A stretch of DNA of 64,000 nt from Mixophyes australis (Eukaryota; Chordata; Amphibia; Anura; Limnodynastidae): NCBI GenBank assembly GCA_036250195.1, contig JAVHZZ010000003.1, forward strand, positions 341,911,875-341,975,874. The letters are read 5' to 3'. Below the pieces are notes generated by a model. It saw only the letters and a program-made list of their open reading frames with translations. It was not told where the DNA came from and searched no databases. Within the stretch, counting starts at the first letter, position 1. Each line of letters starts with the position of its first letter. The translations under genes were made by a program, and so were the position numbers. Of the stretch, positions 22,801 to 32,834 are shown one piece after another.

Positions 22801-23756
22801 TAGGTTTGAGAATGAAACTAGATAAAAAAAAAAAAAACATTTTAATGTTATAGACCAGGGTGATTTTTATTATCTTTCCCATCACACACATTCGTTTTTG
22901 TGAAAGTCGGTGCCAAAACCCAGGTTATTAAAGGTAATTTGTTAAATACAAAATATTCTAGGGTTCAATACATTTCTGTGTGAGCAAATAACAAGGATCA
23001 TTCCCGCAGCATATCTCCAGTCAGATTTTGTAACTGGCCACATAAATGGACTCTTTCAAACCTTTTGCAAGTTTGCAGGTCCATGGGGAAAAAATCATAT
23101 TGCAAACAGTTAAAATCTTACTTCAAATTTCATATTTTAGGACCATACCCTTAAGTACTTTAACCATTTCCATAGTTATCTAAAAATACTTCAGTTAGAT
23201 TTGAGATTGGCAAAATATTTTCTTAAGGAAAAAAAATGCTTTATTTCATATTTGGCTGTAGAATTTCTGGAGGAATTTTGCCTTATGTGTTCCATGCAGA
23301 ATTATTGTTATTATTTTTGTTTCACTTGGAGTTCTCCCGTATTGATTATGTTGTATTATGATGTATAACATTTTGCTCATCAGAAAATGATACTCTTACT
23401 GTTGTTGTGAGACAGCAGTGGATTTAGACAGGGAGATGCAAAGTGGGGCGAAGAGGGAAAAAGAGAGTGAGAAAAAGATAGAGAAAAAGAATGAAGGTAG
23501 AATTTTTCCAACTGCCCAGACCTGTCAGTGAGTTTAGTTTGAGAAGATATCTAGTCATCTGCAGGGATGTTGTTTACAGATGTGCAGAATGAAGAGTTGT
23601 GTGGTATCCCCACAAATTACTAGTGGTTGGAGTGACAAAACAGCTATTGGGTTCCCCGTGTCTGCTCCAAATGTTATTCAGCCTGATTTAGGGCAACCGG
23701 CAATGGAATAGTGCATTTTATTGGAGGTTTTGTCTCCTTAAACCTTACTGACAATT
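22801..23756. other. no recognisable feature
   Basis: AT-rich, with a purine-rich stretch at 23440-23500 (GAGAAAAAGA). No gene is supported. Confidence 0.35.
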
Positions 23757-24062
23757 GGCTTGAGTCATTAAGGAGAGCAAAGCAAAAAAAATGGAGTAAA
23801 TTTTATCCTGGACAAACCATGTTACAATGCAAGGGGTCAAATCAATTTATTATTTTGCACATAAGTTAAACACTGGCTGTTTATTCATGTAGCACACAAA
23901 TACTTGCCAGCTTTTATTTATATTGAAATTTAAAGTTGATATAGGTCATGCCCTACCCCAACTATAAATATGTCCCCACATTTTAAATTTAAATCCCCCT
24001 TCAATGTGACATGGTTTTGCCAAGGTGCAAAGTTACTCCTTTTTTTTTGCTTTGACTCAGCA
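23757..24062. mobile_element. TIR MITE with TGAGTCATTA ends, copy B
   Basis: Same orientation and layout as 18411-18720: GGCTTGAGTCATTAAGG start, ACAAACCATGTTACAATGC, TTATTATTTTGCACATAAGT core, ACATGGTTTTGCC, GTTACTCC and a terminal GACTCAGC. No clear target duplication remains. Confidence 0.78.
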
Positions 24063-24519
24063 TCAACGTCTATTGCATCTGGAATTATTCATACATCATC
24101 ACATTACGATTAAGTTTGGATGAGATAGCCAGTGGGCAAAACAGAAAACAATTACCAGCAGTAATATTAATTGCATAACACCAAACCAAGATTGTACCAA
24201 AACAAAAAAAACCTATACATTTTAGCTACTAAAGTACAACTGGGCAGAAACCTGTTTTATCCTGAACCAAAAGTGCTAAATGTTAGTACACTGTACACCC
24301 ATTCTGAGGGATGTGTTGGATCAGCACTTTGCTAGTCCTACTGAACACAGACACCTCTATTATGCTTTAGATTGGATCACTTATACCTCTTGTAATGCTT
24401 TGCTGGGCTAGTCCTATCCCTGTTTATAACCTAATTAAAAAAACAAAGCAGAATGAATTGATTGTTACTGTCCCAGCTCTACTTATAGACTATAAGCCAA
24501 ATGTGAATTTGTAAATAGG
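24063..24519. other. no recognisable feature
   Basis: AT-rich unannotated sequence. Confidence 0.35.
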
Positions 24520-24698
24520 AGGGTGTAGTGATGCCCACCATCGCATAGCCACGCCCCCTATTATAAAAAAGTGATTGCATCATTAACATTAAGCCCCACC
24601 TCCACAATTGCCCAGGAGTTTTTTGCTACTCCTCCTGGAGTCTGGGAGGACTCCTTGAATTTCGGTAGCCTCCTGGATATTCCAGAAGAGTAGGCAAC
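24520..24698. mobile_element. decayed hAT MITE, relative of 1105-1388
   Basis: It shares CACGCCCCC, CTCCTGGAGTCTGGGAGGAC, GAATTTCGG and a terminal ATATTCCAGAAGAGTAGGCA with the 1105-1388 element. It is diverged, CpG-depleted and lacks a visible duplication. A SINE begins immediately after it. Confidence 0.65.
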
Positions 24699-25064
24699 TC
24701 ATCATCATCATTTATTTATTTATATAGCGCCACTAATTCCGCAGCGCTGCACAGAGAATTCATTCACATCAGTCCCTGCCGCATTGGAGCTTACAGTCTA
24801 AATTCCCTAATATAGACACACACTCACACACAGACATGGACAGACAGACAGAGACAGAGAGACTAGGGTCAATTTTGATAGCAGCCAATTAACCTACCAG
24901 TATGTTTTTGGAGTGTGGGAGGAAACCGGAGCACCCGGAGGAAACCCACACAAACACAGGGAGAACATACAAACTCCACACAGATAAGGCCATGCTCGGG
25001 AATCGAACTCATGACCCCAGTGCTGCGAGGCAGAAGTGCTAACCACTAGGCCACTGTGCTGCCC
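24699..25064 (-). mobile_element. tRNA-derived SINE, full length, minus strand
   Basis: Read on the minus strand it runs from GGGCAGCACAGTGGCCTAGT through an A-box/B-box head (GTGGTTAGCACTTCTGCC, ATGAGTTCGATTCCC). Next is the conserved GGGTTTCCTCCGGGTGCTCC body, then CAGCGCTGCGGAATTAGTGG, TATATAAATAAATAAATG and a (GAT)n tail. It is one of the two longest copies here and has no coding role. Confidence 0.92.
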
Positions 25065-26151
25065 TATAACTATGAAATAGACTATACCAAAAAATAAATA
25101 AGCAGAAGACATACTGTTACAATTTAAGAAGTAAATTTGTGAGAGAACCATACACAAGTGGTCGGCTTACTGCTAACCTTGTTTTCTGTTCAGGTGCTTG
25201 GATGATAGAATTTATTGATCCAGGGTTAGTGAGAAAAAAAAGAAACAAAAATCTGCTATAGAACTATGGAAGCATGACATTATAGATCTCTTTCTGAAAG
25301 AGGAAAAAAAAAATCTTAGTTGCCATCTGCATCTACAGTCTCTGCTCCTGTGTATTTGCTGCTGAACTAAAAGACTGACAACTTGAAAATAAGTTACAAA
25401 ATGAGCAGCCTAAAAAAATTACATTTCTTTCCATGCAGAATGTCGATATGAATTCGGTGTTGTGCTTGGGAAATATTTATTTCAAGTTATTTAAATGTGC
25501 TCTTTCTCCAAAATGTGACTTCTTAAAAACCTGTTTAAAGATTTCACAATGGCACACGAGAAAAGAGTCCATCATCTTGAAAATTATATATTACAAATAA
25601 GTCTGTTTAGTTCTGCCACTCTACGTTTTGTAAAATATATCATTCTTTAGCCAAAATGTATATAAATGTATTACTTCACACAAAACATTGATTTAAACCC
25701 GATATTCATGCACGTTAATTGCCCTGTATGTTAAAGGATTTTTTTTTCTCCCACTGTGATTGTACTCTTTCCTGGAGGCATTAGTAATATTATATGACAT
25801 TTAAATGAAAGCATGCAGCTATTACCCAGAATTTAGTGGATTTTATATACAAAGTTGGACTGTGATAAATAAATAGCCATAATCTTCCCTAGTCAATATC
25901 TCTCAAGTGTCTGGGAAAATGTGTATATGGGCCCACTGGGTGGCAGAATATGTCCTTATATAAAAGTGCAACAAACAAATATGGTGAACCTTAAATTTAT
26001 AATGGGATTACAGAAAATCATTGGGAACGAAAGATAAAAATAGGGAGACATTTAAATAGAGTGATCTTAGAGCAAAACGCTAGCAACATTACTATTAAAG
26101 TGACCTTATTTAAACAAGGGTATATGTTCTTTAATGTTACAGTCATATATA

Positions 26152-26153
<2 letters not shown>
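25065..26153. other. no recognisable feature
   Basis: AT-rich sequence with no supported gene. Confidence 0.35.

Positions 26154-26220
<67 letters not shown>
26154..26220. repeat. (AT)n microsatellite
   Basis: Long AT run. Open frames crossing it translate to Tyr-Ile repeats and are not genes. Confidence 0.95.
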
Positions 26221-26263
26221 AGAAAAATGATGTCTGGTGCTCAGAAACAGACAAAATATATAA

Positions 26264-26392
26264 ATCACTGTGTCAGCATAAACATAAAGGAGAATTTTGT
26301 GCACAATATAGCTATATTGGGGTTAATCTCCTATCTCCTGTAGGCGAGACCCTAAGCTAGTGATACAAATTTACATTCAGGGTGCTGACACA

Positions 26393-26397
<5 letters not shown>
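26264..26397. mobile_element. 134-bp inverted-repeat element between AT tracts
   Basis: Perfect 15-bp inverted ends, ATCACTGTGTCAGCA and TGCTGACACAGTGAT, are flanked by AT repeats on both sides. It could be a small Tc1/mariner-like MITE inserted at TA within a microsatellite. The family is not established. Confidence 0.5.

Positions 26398-26436
<39 letters not shown>
26396..26436. repeat. (AT)n microsatellite
   Basis: AT run that begins at the last base pairs of the inverted-repeat element. Confidence 0.93.
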
Positions 26437-27085
26437 GTTTTCATTTACCGATTTACCACAATTGTCTTGTCTTATTATTTTATGTACAGTATACAGTATA
26501 TCTGAGCCCTAATCACAGATAAGGCAGCTATTTTGTAGACTGCACCAATGTTCATGAGAATGCAGCCAATCAACACAGAGCGACATCAGTAGTTTATAGT
26601 AAATTGACAGGCTGAACAATGCTGATAGGCAGCAGGTACTCTTTAATGACATTGTGCAATTAGCAGAAACTTCTTGATACTAGAATAGAAACTAATTGAA
26701 TATCGGCATTGATCAGTCTAGTGAAAGCTGAAATATTTGACTTGCTGCCGTTAGCTTCAGCACATTTGTGCTATTGCACCATGTTGCTAAACAAGACTTA
26801 TTAAAGGGCATAATTAAAACATGGTGTAAATTGCACAGATGCGCTGCAACCCAGAGTAGCCAATTATATTTCCTATTTCAGTCGTCTGTAGAAAGGCAAT
26901 TAGGGCTGCTAAGTGTAGAGCCAACCCCTATTTAGTAAAAAGATAGCGAACATACTGGAAGGTTAGATTGAGGTTAGATTTATCAAACCTTCTAAAAAGG
27001 AAACGAGGATAGAAAAGATACTAATTCTCGAACCTTCACCTGCGGGCCCTAGCTCCTTCCTGTCTTACTATCAGATTTGTTCATT
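26437..27085. other. no recognisable feature
   Basis: Unannotated. The 26520-26590 stretch (GCAGCTATTTTGTAGACTGC) weakly resembles the loop of the foldback MITE family. Confidence 0.3.
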
Positions 27086-27347
27086 ATAGTGTAACGCCCC
27101 CTGCGGGGAAAAGACAGGGACAGACGCACACAAAAGAATTTACCTTGTAAACGATGGTCACCTCCAGTCCGCTTCCACTTTCCCAGCTGCGATCCTATCC
27201 CAGCAGATCCGCAGCCGTAGTCACCTCCAATCACGTCCCTCTGAGATAGAGACAGAGATTACGGCCGTGCCTACCAGGTAAGGGCTGTCCGAGACTACGG
27301 CAAAGCACAAGGACACGGTCAGTCCAAGCTCCTTGCCGCCTTCTCAC

Positions 27348-27353
27348 TTTATT
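27348..27353 (-). terminator. poly(A) signal of the large LTR-like element
   Basis: The minus strand reads AATAAA in a GC-rich context (GCAAGAATAAAGTGAG). It is downstream of the predicted promoter and near the element's 3' end, where an LTR would place its R/U5 border. Confidence 0.45.
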
Positions 27354-28502
27354 CTTGCCAAGACGCGGGGGACTACAGGCACTGAAGGCCAAGACTAATC
27401 CGAGGACTAATCCCGCCTCAAGTACCTCACACACCTGCCGGTGAGGGCCTAACCGAAAGGGGGAATCGAGCGTGATACTCACCGGGACACTCCCACTTCC
27501 GATCCGGTTCTCCTGCACCTTCCCGACTCCTGCGGATGACAAGAACACACAGCCTCCCTTTACTCTCTCCGTGAGACTAAGTTGGCACCCACAAAACTGG
27601 ACTGACTACAACGGCGACCCGACCCTAACAACGTTCTAATGGTCGGCAACGCAACTAAGTCAAACACTATGACTAACTAAGTGTGGTGCACTAACGGAAC
27701 TACTCACTTACACGCTACGGGGAACACCAGCCGGTGTTCACAGCCTAAACCGGAGGGCGGTTCCTAACCCCCTCACCCAGGTCGTACCAAGAAGCTGCCT
27801 TCTTGCTATGGAGTCACACACAGGCCCTAAGTACGGGTTCTTTAAGCCCGGCTGAGGCTCAGTAGAACAGCACACTAACCCGCGGGCCGACTGCCGCACG
27901 GAACAGCCGATCGAACTGAACCGCCCGACTGCCTGTACTCGGGTATCTCACACGTGTCCCTACGTCCGGAACCACAGGTCCACCTGCACGGAACCGGCCT
28001 TGAGGACCCTTGATCAGAACCACGGCCGCCCCTGGAACTGCCTCAAGGTGTGCTGCACTGCCACCAACTCACTCAGCCACCCCCCTTGGGTACCAGTGTG
28101 ACCCCGGGGACCTAAGGGACAGGGAAACTACGTGTGTTCTCCCCTGACTATGTGTATGCTGTTACTTACACTTGTCCCCACACAGCACGGGTTAACACAG
28201 GAAAACCACAGGAACAAGAGCCTACCTTTAATGGGGGCCTGACGTCTTGCCCCTGGAACACAATTACATAGCACACCCAAAATACTATAATGTAAACTAC
28301 CCTCGCCACACAGACAGAATAAATATACAGTATACAGTACTTTGCCCGCTACTTACCAGAGCACACCGCTGCTAGCCAACCAGCAGGTTGCTACAGCACC
28401 ACAGGAGCCTCCGCTCTACTGCACCTCCTAACCACGTGTGCTCACCTCACACAGGACCGCGCCTACACTAACGAGGCTCCCACGCCTCTACCACACAACA
28501 CC

Positions 28503-28970
28503 AGGGCCTTATGCCCTACACACCATGGGTCTCTGCCCAGCTACACACAGAGCCTTCTGCTCTGACTAATGGGCCTCAGCCCCCTCTCTAACTCAGGGCT
28601 CTGAGCCCACTCACTAGGGCCTTGTGCCCTACTACCTAGGGGTCCTAGCCCCTGCCTAAGGCCTGTGGCCTTCCTAACTAACTGAGGGCCTTGTGTCCTT
28701 AATAGCAGATGGGCTACCAGCCCCTAACCAGGCCCTATGGCCTTCCTATGGCCTCTAGGCCACTAACTACCTAGGGCCTTGTGCCCTTGTACCTGGGGCT
28801 CAGAGTCCCCCTCTCTAACTAACAGGGGCTTGTCCCCTTTATCATATATATATGGCCTACTGGCCCACTAACTCGTTGGGGCCTAGTGCCCAGGTCCCTG
28901 GGCCTTGTGCCCCTACTTTACAGTGTGCCACGGGCCTTGTGCCCGACTGTGCCCACGGGCCTAGTGCCCG
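28503..28970 (-). repeat. array of about 20 short hairpins with compensated stems
   Basis: A unit of about 23 bp recurs as a short inverted repeat: stem of 4-6 bp, loop of 3-6 nt. The commonest form is AGGGC-CTTGT-GCCCT (28616-28630, 28773-28787). Variants keep pairing while changing bases: CAGAGC-CTTCT-GCTCTG (28548-28564), AAGGC-CTGTG-GCCTT (28658-28672), TGGCC-TCTA-GGCCA (28749-28762), CGGGC-CTAGT-GCCCG (28956-28970). Pairing is therefore kept more than sequence. It lies in the predicted transcribed part of the element, in a region with no long frame. Its role is unknown. Confidence 0.8.
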
Positions 28971-29112
28971 AATTTACGTTGAGTATACTTACCTGCTCTG
29001 CGCAGGATACTCAACTTGACACGCCGTCTTCTGTTTCCTTCTGCGGGTCTTCCAGACCCTCCAGCCGGCGGCGCCTCTTCTCCGCTTCGGCGCTGGGTCT
29101 CCACTTGCAGCT

Positions 29113-29231
29113 GGGGCGGGGGCGCTCTCAGCCCTGACAAGGGCTCCCCGCCGGCGATCTCCACTCCGGCGGCTTGCTTGAAGTCTTCGGGCGGCAGGGT
29201 AGCTCACGGCCCTTACAAGGGCCCCCTGCCG
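29113..29231 (-). repeat. two compound hairpins of shared design
   Basis: The first, at about 29115-29152, has an outer stem GGCGGGG/CCCCGCC and a perfect inner stem AGCCCT-GACA-AGGGCT (29130-29145). The second, at about 29190-29231, has an outer stem GGCGGCAGGG/CCCTGCCGCC and an inner stem GGCCCT-TACA-AGGGCC (29208-29223). Base pairs differ between the two while pairing is kept. Confidence 0.7.
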
Positions 29232-29254
29232 CCGCTGCTGCTGCCTCAGTTGCT

Positions 29255-29275
29255 GGACGTCTGAAAGAGACGTCC
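29255..29275 (-). repeat. perfect 8-bp hairpin just after the predicted start site
   Basis: GGACGTCT-GAAAG-AGACGTCC, about 25-45 nt inside the predicted minus-strand transcript. It also presents two GACGTC palindromes. Confidence 0.7.
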
Positions 29276-29317
29276 TCTCTCTTCTCCGCCGACGGACTTC
29301 TGGCAAAATGGCGCCAC

Positions 29318-29481
29318 CCGGCGACTTATATAGTCGCCGGCGTGACGTCATTAGCCGGCGCGAGCGCTGATTGGCTCGCGTCGGCGCCAATCTTTTGAAT
29401 GGCCGGGCGCGAGCCGTGATTGGCTCGCGCATCCGGCCGCTGATTGGCCAGCGGGGAGAGATGAGCCCTGATTGGCTCATC
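29318..29481 (-). promoter_or_regulatory. minus-strand promoter: TATA, CRE and four CCAAT boxes
   Basis: On the minus strand, from upstream: GAGCCAATCAGG, GGCCAATCAGC, GAGCCAATCACGG and GAGCCAATCAGCG, then TGACGTCA (CRE-like, 29343-29350), then CTATATAAG (29325-29333). A start near 29300 is predicted. Each CCAAT sits in its own perfect inverted repeat: 29460-29481 (8-bp stem), 29435-29449 (4-bp), 29407-29430 (9-bp, plus an outer 6-bp stem to 29401/29438) and 29359-29380 (7-bp). The TATA box lies in the loop of a 9-bp palindrome at 29318-29340. A protein frame crossing this region (28989-29678) is probably incidental. Confidence 0.65.
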
Positions 29482-29871
29482 CTTCCCCCGCGCACAGGAC
29501 CTGCAAGAAAGAAGTTATACTCACCGCCGCTGGATCGATGGACGGGTAAGTTCTTCTTCTCTTCTCTCTTCCTGCTGGGCACCATCAGGGACCTCTTCAG
29601 CCCCTCCAGGGGCACAGCGCTGCCGGGTATCTTCGCCCTCTTCACGGGCACCGGCTGCGGCATCTTCTGTCCCTCCACAATAGCTTGATTAAAATGCCTT
29701 GTTTAAAATTCTAGGTTATTACAGATGTGTGTCTCTTTCTTTGATAAAATGTATTGCTTTACCTTATTACTGAGATTAAAGATAATGTTTGGCTCGTTTG
29801 AAAGCTAAAGGTTCACCCACTTGGCCCTGAAGTGTATCAGGTTGTCTATCTCTGGTCTAGAAAATGATAAT

Positions 29872-29961
29872 GAAAGCTGACAATGATAGCGAGAATCTGA
29901 TTGGTTGCTATGGACAACGCCTCCATTGTCCCTATTTTAGACGGTTTAAAAAATCTAACCT
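29872..29961 (-). mobile_element. decayed foldback MITE fragment
   Basis: Contains GAATCTGATTGGTTGCTATG, GACAACGCCTCCATT and TTAAAAAATCTAACCTC, a diverged single arm of the 12583 family. Confidence 0.55.
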
Positions 29962-31373
29962 CAGGTATTTTTTCCCTTCAAAATATAAAACTGCTGCTAC
30001 TTCTCAACAGGATCTGGCAGCGTGTGTCATTTCTGCAAATTGACCAACACTTGTTCAAAGCTAGCCAAAATTTCTTACAAACAGTCAAAGGATATACATA
30101 TATCTATGTTTCTCAAATGGCATTCTATGAGGTTATCCACCTATAGTGACTGTGTAGTAAGTGTAGAGATTGTACGAAGCAGGATAATTACTGTTGGAAT
30201 AAGGGTAGAAGGCCATCTGCTTTTCTTTGTGTGTTTCTGACACATTATCCAGATAAATAATTTGGCCCATTTCACATAAAAAAAAAAAGTGTCAACAGTT
30301 TTTCAAACTGCCCAATTTGACTGGAAACTAGACAATCTGTCAAGCCTGCCATGTTGTCTTACAGACACATGTATCTCTAGATAGAGGGTGCCGGGCACTG
30401 TGTATCAGTGTTTATACATTGAGCCTTTTGTTCATATACAGGGAGAGGGGGCTAAACCCCTAGAGAGGGCTATTTGCAGGGTTGGGTTAAACTGAGTCTG
30501 GCACTCTTCCATCTTCACCTGTTTTTTCCATTATCAGGTCCATTATGAATACAGTGAGCAGTCAGCCTGTTTTTCTGCCTCATCCACATACAAAATCACT
30601 GTTGTGCTGGGATGTGGTCGCAAATCACAGTTCTTCTCTTCTAAAATAACATTTTGGGAAAATGGTCTACAACCTAAAATGCATCAACGCTACTGCAAGG
30701 CTTTAAGACATAGCAAATGACCGGACCGTACTATATTAATTAATAACAGCAATCAGATCAGATGTACTTCTCTGAAGATGTTTATGGACATCTAAAATGT
30801 GCTTTCTTTAGCACGGAACACCTGTCGTTCCTCACCAAATTCCAGCTTTATCTACACTTCATAAAGTATTCCCTGAACATACCTCAGTACTGCAGTGTGC
30901 ATACAAAATACTGTACAAGGTGCTGAAACATCTCAAGCACTACATCATTCTCATCACCGAATGAAAGATATTCATTTAACTTGCTATCAACATGTGCCCA
31001 GAGGTCATGGGGAGATAGCAGGGATTGCTCAGTTCTTCTGTTAATATTGACTTACAACTATAACTCTTCCGCAAAGGCACCATTTTAAAATTTTTGGGCA
31101 CCTGTACAATAATGTACACCTGTATATTATTTACATATCTGCACTATGTTATTGCCATACCTGTGGCTAGCTACTGTAACTATATGTTAAGGTTGTAATA
31201 TATACCATCATTAATATGTATATTCAAGTTTTGGCATGTATACCCTGTTAACTCTTATTCAATGTTCAAAAACTATATTTAATCTATTATTAAATTAGCA
31301 GTCCATTTTTCAATAAAGTCTATTCTATACATTATCATTTGTACTCTCTTTGATGACCAGAGAGACCGGAGAG
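29962..31373. other. no recognisable feature
   Basis: AT-rich sequence. Short open frames near 29901-30240 lack any recognisable motif. Confidence 0.35.
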
Positions 31374-31451
<78 letters not shown>

Positions 31452-31463
31452 ATATATCTATAT
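31374..31463. repeat. (CTAT)n followed by (AT)n microsatellite
   Basis: About eight CTAT units pass into AT dinucleotides. Confidence 0.95.
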
Positions 31464-32073
31464 CATGCTATCTTTTCTGTTTTTGTTTTTTGTTTCTTAC
31501 TTGTATTTTTTACTTTTCTTGTAGCACATGTGTATTATTTTACTTTTTGGTTTATCATCTTGTACAAATATGGGAACGCTGCCTATGTCTGTGACTTGTT
31601 TTCATACAAACTCATAGATAGAGGTCACATAAGGTCAAATAATTCTACATCTGGGAGAACACAGGAGATACTAGAGAGGAAAGTTATCCTGCTAACTATG
31701 CATAACTAATAGGTGTGCCTGTTTGAGAGTACTTACTCGTATTGGTCCCTCTGTGTAGTTCTGAATCCCAGCATCATAACTTTTTTTCTCTGATCTTCTC
31801 TTCTGACAGGTCTTGTGTACAGGTCAAAATAGTGGCAATAATATAATGTTGGACCTCTATTGAATTATATTTATCCAATATTTGCATTATTGGTCATAAA
31901 GCATATCTTTGTATGGGAACATAGCTATACTATTCAATGAATTAATGTGTATATCATCTATCACAATTTTATTTGACTTATTGATGAACATATTTGATAT
32001 TTGTTACATGTGTAGATGAACTTTGAGGTCCCTTTAAGTATAACTATTTTGGATCATCACTAATAAAAAAACA
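31464..32073. other. no recognisable feature
   Basis: AT-rich, T-rich near 31480-31550. No gene is supported. Confidence 0.35.
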
Positions 32074-32191
32074 GCAGATTTTAGCTGTCATTTTTGTAGA
32101 ATGTACTAAACAAATGACCGCTAGATTCTGATTGGTTGCTTTAGGCAACATTTCCACTTTTTAAAACTCACAGTTTAGTAAATATACCCCC
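32074..32191 (-). mobile_element. foldback MITE, truncated copy
   Basis: Contains TTTTAGCTGTCATTTTTGTA, GCTAGATTCTGATTGGTTGC, TTAGGCAACATTTCC and the terminus TTTAGTAAATATACCCC. The first arm is missing. Confidence 0.75.
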
Positions 32192-32574
32192 AGAGATTCA
32201 TGTCTTATATATACTGTGTGACAAACATTCTATGTAAAGGAACAGCAGATTCTTCAATAAAACATAAATAATAATAACAATAATAATAATAGTAATCAAA
32301 AATAAAATATGACATAATTTACAATATCTTTCTAAGTGAAAAAGAAAATATCTAACATTGCCAAAACATTCACAATAATCAAATTGTCTATACTGCACAT
32401 CTCTTACCTTGCTGCTATGCCCAGCAGTGGAGGTTTCAAAGGTCTACTTATTGTCTCTTCACAGTAGCTCAGGCTTCTACTGCATACAGCACTGTTCTGG
32501 AGGGAACTGTTGTAGTGGGGATAAAACAAGTTATAAATGGCGAACATGACCACTTTTCAATCCTATTACATGTC
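32192..32574. other. unannotated; (AAT)n-like tract
   Basis: AATAATAATAG-type tract at about 32268-32297. Nothing else is supported. Confidence 0.4.
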
Positions 32575-32834
32575 AATAGACCACCTCACATGCCCCTTAC
32601 ATGCCATCAGACCTTCCCATATGACCCTTACATGCCCATCAGCCTCCCCACATGTTACCAGATCTTACCACATGTCCTTTACATCCCAGCAGATCCCCAC
32701 ATGTCTCTTAAGACCATCAGACCTCCCCATATGCCCATCAGACCGCTTCACTTGCCCATTAGATCTACTCACATGCTCTCGGATCTCTCCACATGTCCCA
32801 TGCATGTCCATAAGCATCCTGACCTGTCACCAGA

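Larger units (their letters stand above)
27090..29679 (-). mobile_element. 2.59-kb GC-rich TG...CA element, probable large solo LTR
   Basis: It begins TGTAACGCCCCC and ends CCCTCCACA, giving the TG...CA ends of LTRs. ATAG flanks both sides (27086-27089 and 29680-29683), consistent with a 4-bp integrase duplication. Composition jumps sharply from the AT-rich surroundings. Minus-strand signals fit an LTR: four CCAAT motifs, TGACGTCA, a TATA box, and AATAAA at 27353-27348 about 260 bp before the 3' end. There is no gag or pol. At this length it is far larger than most LTRs, because about 2 kb lies between the predicted start site and the poly(A) signal. A 4-bp duplication could be chance, so a different element class is possible. 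Confidence 0.55.

Noticed and set aside
26018..26360. Tyr-Ile-rich open frames (also at 31350, 49339, 49457 and 61059)
   Set aside because: Translations of (AT)n microsatellites.
28975..28998. minus-strand splice donor CAG|GTAAGTA as evidence of a gene
   Set aside because: A good donor match but no partnered coding exon. It may function within the LTR-like element leader, but that cannot be shown here.
28989..29678. 229-codon minus-strand frame
   Set aside because: It spans the TATA/CCAAT promoter-like region, is Arg-rich from GC-rich composition, and shows no domain. More likely a by-product of CpG-rich DNA.
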